Shown piece after piece: positions 1 to 7,409 of a stretch of 9,295 nucleotides of DNA (the stretch's first letter is position 1; each line of letters begins with the position of its first letter). The notes under the pieces are model-generated. The model saw only the letters and a list, made by a program, of their open reading frames with translations, searched no databases and was not told the origin of the DNA. A program made the position numbers and the translations under genes. The stretch covers positions 1 through 9,295 of the forward strand of contig JBAYNV010000080.1 of NCBI GenBank assembly GCA_041678685.1. The letters run 5' to 3'. The stretch is from DUPQ01 sp041678685 (GTDB lineage: Bacteria > Bacillota > Clostridia > DUPQ01).

Positions 1-1
1 T

Positions 2-319
2 CTTTGGGAAGGAAATGTATTGATAAGCAGAAAGAATGACATTTATGATGTAGCTGCGATCATAGATATGGACAGAGCGACTTTCGGAGATCCTGACCTT
101 GAGTTTGCCAGTCAGTGGATGATCAATGATGCATTTATAGAAGGATATGGCAAAGCTTTAGATACATCTTTGCATAATATACAAAGAAGAAAAGTATACC
201 AGCTGCTTTTCCATCTTCTTGACTCATATATCTGGTACGCGCAATATAACGATACTGAAAAATCAAAAAAGAAAAAGCAGAATGCATTGCATCTGCTGAA
301 TGAGCTTGTTTCTTTTTAG
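2..319 (+). CDS. APH-family phosphotransferase (kinase-like), C-terminal part only
   Basis: The frame is open from the window edge, so this is the 3' part of a longer gene; the TTG at 20 is an internal codon, not a start. The first visible residues, LWEGNVLI, fit the end of the HxDxxxxN catalytic loop of the aminoglycoside phosphotransferase/fructosamine-kinase fold, with the Asn present and the His and Asp lying upstream of the window. About 20 residues later, IIDMDRATFGDPDLEFA matches the second family motif, in which the Asp after Ile binds metal-ATP and GDPxxE/D follows. The remaining roughly 60 residues are helical and end in a Lys-rich stretch. The family phosphorylates small hydroxyl substrates; which one cannot be told from this fragment, and drug resistance should not be assumed. 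The gene is convergent with the heparinase-like gene, 10 bases apart, and I see no clear terminator between them. Confidence 0.85.
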   Translation, partial: LWEGNVLISRKNDIYDVAAIIDMDRATFGDPDLEFASQWMINDAFIEGYGKALDTSLHNIQRRKVYQLLFHLLDSYIWYAQYNDTEKSKKKKQNALHLLNELVSF

Positions 320-329
320 ATATATCATA

Positions 330-2174
330 TTACTTGACTGTTTTTAAAACGCACTTGTATGTGACCTTATATGTTGCAGATCTTCCGTTTCTTCTTACAA
401 GAAGACCATATCTTGTATCGTTGAAGTTATCTACATAGCTGTTAACAACAAAGATCTTCGATCCTTTTACGCCAGCGACTGTAACATATACGGTTTTATC
501 GGCAAGTTCAAAAGCGATCGTCACATCCTTCTCATTATTTACCTTCTTTATGTCAAACAGATGCTGATAACCTTCTTTGTCACCAAGTTTGTCAACAGTC
601 TCATATTTATCTGTTATCCTGACCTGCCCTTTGCAATAGAATGCATAGTCAAGATCAAGTTCGGTAGCTGCCTGTACATGGAATTCATCGTGCAGAATGT
701 TTTTATCTATGGACAGGTCACGTATGAAGTCAACACACTCATAAACATTTTTCGATTTTGCCCTGACATGATGATCGTCGTAGTATTCTATGATGCCTTC
801 GGGCCATATCCCTTCTCCTACGGGCGTATATGTCTGATCCTGCCCATTTACTATGACTGTATTATGAGCGATAGTCTTATGCTGCCATTCCATGAAGATT
901 TCCGAGCTGTAGCCTGCTGCCCCTATATCCTTTGACACAAGATCGTTGTAGAACGCCAGCTCCATCGTCATCACATCCGGATGGCTGTGGCATATCGTTT
1001 TTATACCTGTTTTCAGGTAAACTTCTGTGATCTCATTTTTCAGTGTTGCGCAGAAAGAGTCTTCGAAATTACTTGAACCAATACTGGGTAATGAATCGCA
1101 TTCTTCTATATTTATCCCATACAGTATCTGCTCCAGCGTTTTTGGATTATGGTTCTGTTTTTGTATGTATCCTACGATTTTTCTGAAATACTCATTATCG
1201 AATAATGTACAGGCTTCAACATACGCGGTGTAATATGTAAATATGCTCATATCCATTCCGCTGTCGCAGGGATTCGGAATACATCCGTTCCTGAACATGG
1301 CTTTTATAGGGAACATATACTGGCTTTCTACTAAATCCTTAAGTTCCTGATGTTCAGGCAGTATAACATCGTTCCTTTCGCACAGCATCAGCAGTTGAGT
1401 TGTAGCATTCAATCCGAAGAAATGATAACCAGTGCTTGTCTCAAACCACATGCCATCCTTTGTTACGCCTCTTCTTAACTGATCCAGAATACCAAAGCGT
1501 GAGTAAAACGCTCTGTTTATGATATCCTTATCTTTAAAAAACACACCTATATTTGCTTCACTGCATCTCTGCCAAAGAGGAATGTTATATATTTTATTCG
1601 CAAACAGATCAAACATATCAGCCTGAGGGGCAAAGAACGTATCATGCCATCTCGTAAGTTCAGCTTTCGTAAGATAATCCTGTGCAGCATCAAGTCCGTA
1701 AAGAAGACTCATCGTGTTTGATGCATCCGACAATCCAAGCCCCGTGTATCTTCCCAGGAATCTGAGATTTGGTGCATATGCTTCGAATTCATTGTAATTA
1801 TCTGCGAGGAAATTCATCACTTTACGTATATATGTGAGGTATTTCTCGTTTTTGGTAAGGCTGTATAATATTCCCGCATATTTTACATAAGCACAGCTTG
1901 TACCCCTGTAAGCAGCAACCCATGCCCAATCCTTGTGATCGCCTTTATTTTCTTTCCCGCATATCGTACATGTATAAGAACCTCTTATATTGGTTTCGAA
2001 TTTTAACGGACCTGAACAGTGATCGCAGTGGAAATCATGTCCCCAGCCTGCTTTCCATTCCACATGGTCTTCATAATTCGATATGAATTTATCCGTATTA
2101 TTTTTAATGGAATCGAATATAGCAGAATTGCTATCGTAATCCTCTATTATTTTCTTCCAGTTGTATCCCGTCAT
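330..2174 (-). CDS. heparinase II/III-family polysaccharide lyase, probably cytoplasmic
   Basis: 614 residues from the chosen ATG. The C-terminal half carries the heparinase II/III signature: HSHPDVMTMELAF (about 396-408, the usual H-x-D-x-x-S/T-x-E pattern), then KDIGAAGY (415-422) and KTIAHNTVIVNGQDQ (433-447). A TGYHFFGLN motif (248-256) in the helical toroid half supplies a likely catalytic Tyr250, with His398 and His437 as other candidates. The N-terminus has no signal peptide or membrane segment, so it probably acts inside the cell on imported acidic oligosaccharides by beta-elimination; the substrate is unknown. Unusually, C50xxC53 and C69xxC72 form a small zinc-ribbon-like module before the toroid. 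A TTG start 13 codons upstream (2213) is possible, but the ATG at 2174 has a strong GGAGGT 8 bases ahead and is preferred. The gene lies 102 bases downstream of mtnA, with no sugar transporter or other glycan gene visible nearby. Confidence 0.87.
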   Translation of the reverse strand: MTGYNWKKIIEDYDSNSAIFDSIKNNTDKFISNYEDHVEWKAGWGHDFHCDHCSGPLKFETNIRGSYTCTICGKENKGDHKDWAWVAAYRGTSCAYVKYAGILYSLTKNEKYLTYIRKVMNFLADNYNEFEAYAPNLRFLGRYTGLGLSDASNTMSLLYGLDAAQDYLTKAELTRWHDTFFAPQADMFDLFANKIYNIPLWQRCSEANIGVFFKDKDIINRAFYSRFGILDQLRRGVTKDGMWFETSTGYHFFGLNATTQLLMLCERNDVILPEHQELKDLVESQYMFPIKAMFRNGCIPNPCDSGMDMSIFTYYTAYVEACTLFDNEYFRKIVGYIQKQNHNPKTLEQILYGINIEECDSLPSIGSSNFEDSFCATLKNEITEVYLKTGIKTICHSHPDVMTMELAFYNDLVSKDIGAAGYSSEIFMEWQHKTIAHNTVIVNGQDQTYTPVGEGIWPEGIIEYYDDHHVRAKSKNVYECVDFIRDLSIDKNILHDEFHVQAATELDLDYAFYCKGQVRITDKYETVDKLGDKEGYQHLFDIKKVNNEKDVTIAFELADKTVYVTVAGVKGSKIFVVNSYVDNFNDTRYGLLVRRNGRSATYKVTYKCVLKTVK

Positions 2175-2182
2175 CTCACTTA

Positions 2183-2188
2183 ACCTCC
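2183..2188 (-). promoter_or_regulatory. Shine-Dalgarno GGAGGT deciding the lyase start
   Basis: On the minus strand GGAGGT stands 8 bases before the ATG at 2174. The upstream TTG at 2213 has no comparable site, so the shorter reading frame is preferred. Two of its G bases fall in the 3' arm of a possible hairpin (2187-2216). Confidence 0.75.
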
Positions 2189-2221
2189 ATGCAGATATTT
2201 TAAATGACTGCAATGGCTACA

Positions 2222-2250
2222 ACTATAGCAAAGGGTCGTGGCAAATACAA
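2222..2250 (-). promoter_or_regulatory. candidate sigma-A promoter of the lyase gene
   Basis: Reading the minus strand, TTGTAT (2250-2245) and TATAGT (2227-2222) are separated by exactly 17 bases. This is close to the TTGACA/TATAAT consensus, placing the start of transcription near 2215, about 40 bases before the ATG. It lies in the only gap between mtnA and the lyase gene, which suggests the lyase can be expressed separately from the valS operon. Prediction only. Confidence 0.55.
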
Positions 2251-2276
2251 CACTTTTGATCTAAAGTTCACAAAAT

Positions 2277-3317
2277 TTAAATATTCAGAATCTTAAGCGA
2301 ATCGGTATAAGGAGGATAAGCGATTCCCTTTTCAGTCACAATGGCGGTTATATTTTTGCATTCCGTAACATCGAATGATGGGTTATATACTTTGACTCCT
2401 TCAGGAACGATGCGGACTCCGCTTATATGCGTTACTTCGCGTTCGTCCCTCTCTTCTATCTTTATTGCGCTTCCGTCTTTTATTGCCATGTCTATAGTGG
2501 ATGTGGGGCATGCTATATACATAGGGATGTTATAGTACCTGGCGACAATGGATATGTTTTTAGTCCCTATCTTGTTTGCAGTATCTCCGTTTGAAGCCAC
2601 GCGGTCACATCCGGCTATCACTGCATCAACAACCCCCTGGCTCAGTAAATGAGCTACCATTCCGTCAGTGATCACCGTGACATCGACACCGTTTTTATGG
2701 AGTTCATACGATGTAAGCCTTGCACCCTGCAGACGCGGCCTTGTTTCACATGCATATACCTTAATATCCTGTCCTCTTTCCCTGGCAAGATATATGGCAG
2801 CCGTGGCTGTTCCATATGCCGTTGTGGCAAGTATCCCTGCATTACATACGGTCAGGATCGTTTTAGAGCCTTTCAGTACCGAAAGCATGTTTTCACCTAT
2901 CATCCTGTTGGCTTTTTCATCTTCTCTATGTATCTTCACGGCTTCTTCATAAAGCATCTTTTTGATTTCTGATACTGTACTGCTGTTCTGCTGAATGACG
3001 CTTATCATCCTGTTTATTGCATATGACAGATTCACTGCAGTGGGACGCGAGGAATCCAGATATTCACCTGCTTTCTTCATTTCCAGAAGAAAGATATCCC
3101 TGTCTTCCGTCAGGACAGACAGAGCTTTCATGTACATCCCGTAACCGGCGGCTACTCCTATGGCAGGCGCGCCTCTGACTATCATATCCCTGATGGCGAA
3201 ATGCACATCAAAAAGCGTATTGCATGTATACAGCTCTTCCTTTTCGAAAAGCTTTCTTTGGTCTATCAGGATGAGTTTACCGTTTTCAAATGTGATCGGT
3301 GTGATCTTATTCATCAT
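2277..3317 (-). CDS. mtnA: S-methyl-5-thioribose-1-phosphate isomerase
   Basis: 346 residues, full length for the family. MtnA converts the ring form of 5-methylthioribose-1-phosphate to the open ketose methylthioribulose-1-phosphate, a cytosolic step in salvage of methylthioadenosine (methionine salvage, or the DHAP shunt). Family marks are all present: VRGAPAIG (47-54), SSRPTAVNL (89-97), the catalytic-Cys motif TVCNAG (Cys158), ETRPRLQGARLT (191-202), the catalytic-Asp motif AGCDRVASNGDTANKIGT (Asp238) and YNPSFDVT near the C-terminus. These separate it from the related eIF2B subunits and ribose-1,5-bisphosphate isomerase. The start is one of two adjacent ATGs (3317 or 3314). The first lies 7 bases after GGAGG, and the ATGATG overlaps the TGA stop of the upstream dipeptidase gene. 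A longer frame reaching 3359 would run deep into that gene and is rejected. The kinase or phosphorylase that makes the substrate, and the downstream salvage enzymes, are not in the window. Confidence 0.96.
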   Translation of the reverse strand: MMNKITPITFENGKLILIDQRKLFEKEELYTCNTLFDVHFAIRDMIVRGAPAIGVAAGYGMYMKALSVLTEDRDIFLLEMKKAGEYLDSSRPTAVNLSYAINRMISVIQQNSSTVSEIKKMLYEEAVKIHREDEKANRMIGENMLSVLKGSKTILTVCNAGILATTAYGTATAAIYLARERGQDIKVYACETRPRLQGARLTSYELHKNGVDVTVITDGMVAHLLSQGVVDAVIAGCDRVASNGDTANKIGTKNISIVARYYNIPMYIACPTSTIDMAIKDGSAIKIEERDEREVTHISGVRIVPEGVKVYNPSFDVTECKNITAIVTEKGIAYPPYTDSLKILNI

Positions 3318-4276
3318 TTCATTACCTCCAGAAGCACACGCAGGAAATTTCCGCCGCATATTTTTCTTATATCATCTTCCTTGTAGTTTGCCCTGTATAG
3401 GGCATCTATAAGTATAGTGACGTCACATATGTCCTTTATAGGTGTGTTATCCATCCCGTCAAGATCGGAACCAAGTCCGATATGATCCGTTCCAACCAGC
3501 GCACATATATATTCTACGTGTTTCAGTATATCACTGACCGTAGCATTGATGCCATTAGCTTTTTCAATAAGAAAATCGTTGAAATAATTGATACCTATCA
3601 CACCATTCTTTTCTGCTATGGTTTTTATCATTTCATCGCTCAGATTTCTTTTATTCGAACATAATGCGCGCGCATTAGAATGTGTAGCAGTAAACGGCTT
3701 TGATGCGATCCCGGCCAGATCCCAGAATGTGTGGTCATTTGCATGCGAAACATCAAGCAAGATTCCAAGCTCGTTGCATTTTCTTACGGTATTCCTGCCA
3801 AGAACCGAAAGACCAAGTTTTTCATCTCCTTTGACACCTTGGCCTAACTCATTCGAAGGATTCCAGGTCAACGACATGCATCGCACGCCTTTATCGTACA
3901 ATTCATCGATATATGCCAATTCGCCTTTGGAGAGATATATACCTTCTACTGACAGAAGAGAATAAAGGACAGGACTGGCAGCATTCTTCTTTGACCCTGC
4001 ATGATTTATGAAGTCAATTACATCATTTCTGGTTTTAACCGGATGAAATTTCTCATATGCCACAGAACAGTTGTATATATCATTCATTCCCTGAAATACT
4101 TTCAATGACCTGTTGAATCCGTTTTTCTCATTAAGTATGGACGGTGGACAGCAAATAGCAAAAAACTGCAGATATGAGATACCCAAAGAGCATATTTTCT
4201 CATATGATAACTGCAGTTCATTTTTATTGCTGTACATTGCAAAAAGTGTATCGCAATGCCCGTCTACTACATACAT
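3314..4276 (-). CDS. peptidase family M19 (membrane dipeptidase-type) dipeptidase
   Basis: 320 residues, typical for bacterial M19 enzymes, with no signal peptide, so cytosolic. M19 are binuclear-zinc TIM-barrel hydrolases that split dipeptides, some with D-residues at the C-terminal position. The metal ligands can be followed in order: DGHCDTL (His7, Asp9), the bridging Glu in LLSVEG (Glu111), DVSHA (His178), ATHSNARALC (His199) and the Asp of HIGLGSDLDG (Asp271). SLTWNPSNELGQG (135-147) is also characteristic. The ATG at 4276 lies inside the last codons of valS (10-base overlap) and 7 bases after a GGAGG in the valS 3' end; its own 3' end overlaps the mtnA start. It should therefore be made together with valyl-tRNA synthetase and inherit valine-responsive T-box control. 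Release of amino acids from peptides would fit that, but its specificity is not readable from sequence. Confidence 0.95.
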   Translation of the reverse strand: MYVVDGHCDTLFAMYSNKNELQLSYEKICSLGISYLQFFAICCPPSILNEKNGFNRSLKVFQGMNDIYNCSVAYEKFHPVKTRNDVIDFINHAGSKKNAASPVLYSLLSVEGIYLSKGELAYIDELYDKGVRCMSLTWNPSNELGQGVKGDEKLGLSVLGRNTVRKCNELGILLDVSHANDHTFWDLAGIASKPFTATHSNARALCSNKRNLSDEMIKTIAEKNGVIGINYFNDFLIEKANGINATVSDILKHVEYICALVGTDHIGLGSDLDGMDNTPIKDICDVTILIDALYRANYKEDDIRKICGGNFLRVLLEVMK

Positions 4277-6912
4277 TTCAGATCCTCCAGGCTCTTTTGG
4301 ATGCTGATGCTCAGTTCTTTATACCTGGACAGCTTTTCTTTCTCCTGTTCAACAAGAGCAGCAGGCGCTTTACCTGTGAAAGCTTCATTGCCAAGTTTAG
4401 CTGATGCCCTGTTCATTTCTGATACAGCTTTTTCGTACTCACCAGTCAGTCTCTTTATCTCCAGATCAACATCGACAAGTTCCTTAAAGGGCATGAATAT
4501 CTTCACTCCGGGCATTATTATTGAAACAGCATTTGCAGGTACCAAAGATCCTTCGGGGAATACACTTATAGCCTTTGCTGATGCCAGTTTTATAAAATAC
4601 TGCTCACTTTCTGCAAGCATCTGAGCCTTATGGGCATCATCCGTTATAAATATGATATTAGCCTTCATCTTAGCATCAACATTCAGTTCTGATCTCTTGT
4701 TCCTTATACTCTTTATAGCATCCATTATGAATGTCATGTCATTTTCGCATTCCTTGAATGTATACCCGGTGTTTACCTCAGGCCATGACGATATCATTAT
4801 AGAGGTGTCATCGTTTATGAGGCTTTGGTATATCTCTTCAGTTACGAATGGCATGAAAGGATGTAAAAGCTTCATTGCATTATTCAGTACATAATTGAGA
4901 ACATACAGGGATTCCTTCCTCTTTGGATTTTCATGATCATAAAGCTTCGGTTTTGCCAGCTCAATATACCAGTCGCAGAATTCATCCCATATGAAATCAT
5001 ATATTTTCTGCAGCGCGATACCAAATTCAAATCTCTCCATATTATCCGTCACTTCCGTGATGGTATCATTCAGTCTTGAGAGTATCCATTTTTCAGGATT
5101 CTCGAAGTTATTGATATCTATATCAGAGAAATCAGGAGTCTCATCGAAATTCATGAGTACGAAACGTGTGGCATTCCATATCTTGTTGGCAAAATTTCTG
5201 CCCGCTTCAAGTTTGGTCTCAGAGTACCTTATATCATTTCCTGCTGCATTACCGATCGTCAGGGCATATCTTAAAGCATCTGTGCCATATTTATCTATGA
5301 CTTCAAGAGGATCTATCCCGTTCCCAAGTGATTTTGACATCTTTCTGCCTTCCTGATCCCTCACAAGACCGTGCATAAGGACATACTTGAACGGAGTGAC
5401 GCCTGTGTATTCGATCCCCGAGAATATCATCCTGGCTACCCAGAAAAATATTATATCGTATCCGGTTACAAGAACATCTGTAGGATAGAAGTATTCCAGA
5501 TCCTCCGTCTTGTCAGGCCATCCCAGTGTCGAGAACGGCCATAATGCTGAGCTGAACCATGTATCAAGAGTATCTTCATCCTGATGCAGTTTGGAGCTGC
5601 CGCATTTATCGCATTTTGCAGGCCTTGAAGCAGCGACCATCATATTGTTGCATTCCTCGCAATAATATGCGGGGATCCTGTGTCCCCACCATAACTGTCT
5701 CGAAATGCACCAGTCATGGCAATCCTCCATCCAGTTATAAAATATCTTGCTGAACCTTGAAGGTATGAATTGCGTTTTATCGGACATGACCGCTTCGACA
5801 GCAGGCTTTGCGAGCGGTTCCATTTTTACGAACCACTGTATCGACACTCTGGGTTCAACGATCGTATCGCATCTGTAACACGAGCCTACATTATGCTTAC
5901 AGCCTTCTATCCTGTCCATAAGGCCTAAAGCTTCCAGATCCTTTATGACCAGTTTTCTTGCCTCATATCTGTCAAGACCCTTGTATTTGCCGCCGTTTTC
6001 ATTGATCGAAGCATCATCATTCATTATATTGATGACCTCAAGTTTATGTCTTGTGCCAACTTCAAAGTCGTTCGGATCGTGAGCAGGTGTTATCTTCACA
6101 ACACCGGTCCCGAAATCCTTCTCGACATAATCATCCGCTATTATCGGTATGACCCTGTTCATAAGTGGCAGCATGACTGATTTGCCTACCATCGAAGCAT
6201 ATCTCTCGTCATGGGGATTTACCGCTACTGCCGTATCGCCAAGCATCGTTTCAGGGCGGGTAGTAGCTACCGTCACATATCCGGATCCGTCAGTTATAGG
6301 GTATCTGATATACCACAGATGACCTTCCTGCTCTTCATATGTCACTTCCGCATTTGAAATGGATGTTCCGCACACCGGACACCAGTTTATTATTCTCTCG
6401 CCTCTGTATATGAGACCTTTTTTATATAGATTTATGAAAGCAGTCACCACAGCTTTTGACAGCCCTTCATCCATAGTGAATCTTTCCCTGTCCCAATCAC
6501 ATGACGATCCCAGTTTTTTTAACTGTTCAGCTATCCTTGTTCCGTATTTTTTTCTCCATGCCCATGCGCGTTTTAAGAATTCATCTCTTCCTATATCCTG
6601 CTTGGAAATACCTTCCTCTCTCATTGCTGTCACTATCTTAGCTTCAGTAGCTATGCTTGCATGGTCAGTCCCCGGAAGCCACAATGCAGAATATCCCTGC
6701 ATTCTTTTCATTCTGGTAAGAGTGTCCTGCATGGTGCAGTCCATGGCATGGCCCATATGCAGCTGCCCCGTTATATTCGGAGGAGGCATCATGATCGTGA
6801 ACGGTTTTTTAGTTCTGTCTATTTTAGCTTTAAAATAGCCTTTTGCCATCCATTCGCTATATATCCTTTCCTCTATTTCCTTTGGGTCGTATTTTTTATC
6901 AAGTATTTTCAT
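4267..6912 (-). CDS. valS: valyl-tRNA synthetase
   Basis: 881 residues, full length for bacterial ValRS. This cytosolic class I synthetase charges tRNA-Val and clears misactivated threonine. Visible in order: the PPPNITGQLHMGHAMD nucleotide-binding motif (HMGH at 52-55); Cys pairs at 178/181, 345/348, 418/421 and 434/437, likely binding zinc; the CP1 editing domain with TTRPETMLGDTAVAVNP (218-233) and GTGVVKITPAHDPNDFEVG (268-286); the WCISRQLWWGHRIP block (401-414); KMSKS at 524-528; the helical anticodon-binding domain from about 590; and the C-terminal coiled-coil arm from about 810 to the end, characteristic of ValRS. These set it apart from IleRS and LeuRS. The ATG follows a GAGG site by about 6 bases. 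It sits 26 bases after the small membrane protein gene and downstream of a T-box with a valine specifier, which independently confirms its identity. Confidence 0.99.
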   Translation of the reverse strand: MKILDKKYDPKEIEERIYSEWMAKGYFKAKIDRTKKPFTIMMPPPNITGQLHMGHAMDCTMQDTLTRMKRMQGYSALWLPGTDHASIATEAKIVTAMREEGISKQDIGRDEFLKRAWAWRKKYGTRIAEQLKKLGSSCDWDRERFTMDEGLSKAVVTAFINLYKKGLIYRGERIINWCPVCGTSISNAEVTYEEQEGHLWYIRYPITDGSGYVTVATTRPETMLGDTAVAVNPHDERYASMVGKSVMLPLMNRVIPIIADDYVEKDFGTGVVKITPAHDPNDFEVGTRHKLEVINIMNDDASINENGGKYKGLDRYEARKLVIKDLEALGLMDRIEGCKHNVGSCYRCDTIVEPRVSIQWFVKMEPLAKPAVEAVMSDKTQFIPSRFSKIFYNWMEDCHDWCISRQLWWGHRIPAYYCEECNNMMVAASRPAKCDKCGSSKLHQDEDTLDTWFSSALWPFSTLGWPDKTEDLEYFYPTDVLVTGYDIIFFWVARMIFSGIEYTGVTPFKYVLMHGLVRDQEGRKMSKSLGNGIDPLEVIDKYGTDALRYALTIGNAAGNDIRYSETKLEAGRNFANKIWNATRFVLMNFDETPDFSDIDINNFENPEKWILSRLNDTITEVTDNMERFEFGIALQKIYDFIWDEFCDWYIELAKPKLYDHENPKRKESLYVLNYVLNNAMKLLHPFMPFVTEEIYQSLINDDTSIMISSWPEVNTGYTFKECENDMTFIMDAIKSIRNKRSELNVDAKMKANIIFITDDAHKAQMLAESEQYFIKLASAKAISVFPEGSLVPANAVSIIMPGVKIFMPFKELVDVDLEIKRLTGEYEKAVSEMNRASAKLGNEAFTGKAPAALVEQEKEKLSRYKELSISIQKSLEDLKCM

Positions 6913-6938
6913 TTATAACCTCATCTTCCTATTATCAT

Positions 6939-7181
6939 TTAATCTTTCAGTATTATATATAGTATTATCATCCCCGGTACGAATACTGCCGCCCCAATGA
7001 GCTTTACCTTAAGTATTGCTTTCTGAAGCTTAAGTTCTTCCTTTGGCTTACCTTCTTCAATACCCTTTATGATCTGCTTTTTTGCTATGTCCAGCTTCCC
7101 TGTAATGAACTTGGCAAAAAGCGAAATGACAGCTCCGGCTGCTGCAAGCGTTATTCCTATCACTGTAAAAAAAGTCTCCAT
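6939..7181 (-). CDS. small two-helix membrane protein, unknown function, first gene of the T-box operon
   Basis: 80 residues from the ATG at 7181. I do not recognise a family. Residues about 3-25 (Gly/Ala-rich) and 59-78 (Ile/Val-rich) are good membrane helices. Between them is a charged, Lys/Glu-rich stretch of about 30 residues, which predicts a helical hairpin, likely with the loop in the cytoplasm. The ATG was chosen because AAAGGA lies 9 bases before it; an in-frame ATG at 7199 has no ribosome binding site, and longer starts run into the T-box sequence itself. The gene lies between the T-box terminator and valS, 26 bases before the latter, so it should be induced by uncharged tRNA-Val with valS. 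The AAAGGA site is part of the 3' arm of the terminator hairpin. A role near amino-acid supply is possible but is only guilt by association. Confidence 0.75.
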   Translation of the reverse strand: METFFTVIGITLAAAGAVISLFAKFITGKLDIAKKQIIKGIEEGKPKEELKLQKAILKVKLIGAAVFVPGMIILYIILKD

Positions 7182-7182
7182 A

Positions 7183-7403
7183 ACAAAAAATCCTTTCATA
7201 ATCTTTTTTAGGACGAAAGGATTCCGCGGTACCACCTAATTTCTTCAAAATGTAATCTCGAAGCACTTAATTTACTATTTAACGTAAGTTACACGCCTTG
7301 TTAGGACTCCCCGGCGACATTCACGACCAATTCACTTAAAATCTCTCACCCACGATTTTATCTCTGTAAAGTATCGGTAATTACTCTTCCGGATCATTGC
7401 TTT
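7183..7403 (-). ncRNA. T-box riboswitch leader, tRNA-Val type
   Basis: The minus strand reads as a complete T-box leader. Stem I has GGAAGAGTA (loop-E 5' side), a CAGAGA motif, a distal loop GTGGGTGAGA closed by AAAATC/GATTTT, and GTGAATGTCGCC on the 3' side, in which GAA pairs against AGTA. The next triplet, GTC at 7318-7316, is the likely specifier codon, for valine, and is followed by a purine as usual. The 14-base T-box AGGTGGTACCGCGG spans 7237-7224; its UGGU (7234-7231) would pair with the uncharged ACCA-3' end including discriminator A73. The antiterminator can close by TTAGG (7239-7235) with CCTAA (7212-7208). It is followed by a terminator, then the small membrane gene and valS. The start at about 7403 is inferred from the promoter. 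The exact specifier position is read by eye from the fold. Confidence 0.95.
7185..7223 (-). terminator. T-box regulated intrinsic terminator
   Basis: On the minus strand AATCCTTTC (7223-7215) is the perfect complement of GAAAGGATT (7197-7189), and the 3' arm runs into TTTTTT. It shares bases with the antiterminator, whose 3' CCTAA arm is in the hairpin loop, so the two folds exclude each other. The 3' arm also contains AAAGGA, the likely ribosome binding site of the next gene. Confidence 0.92.
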
Positions 7404-7409
7404 ACACTC

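Noticed and set aside
320..332. Possible bidirectional terminator between the convergent first two genes (GATATATC palindrome)
   Set aside because: The palindrome is all A/T-rich, has no loop and no GC stem; too weak to call.
2175..2213. Longer lyase start at the TTG codon (13 extra residues)
   Set aside because: The added segment spans the candidate transcription start and hairpin, and has no ribosome binding site. The ATG at 2174 has a strong GGAGGT.
3318..3359. Longer mtnA start at 3359
   Set aside because: It would overlap the dipeptidase gene by over 40 bases. MtnA proteins normally begin just before the region seen after the ATGATG, which has a well-spaced GGAGG.
6359..6838. Long plus-strand open frame opposite valS
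   Set aside because: It is the antisense shadow of a highly conserved region of valS, with no ribosome binding site or recognisable protein features.
7182..7266. Longer N-terminus of the small membrane protein, and an alternative frame over the same bases (7057-7266)
   Set aside because: These stretches are the T-box, terminator and overlapping RNA structure; no ribosome binding sites fit, and the other frame lacks protein-like composition.
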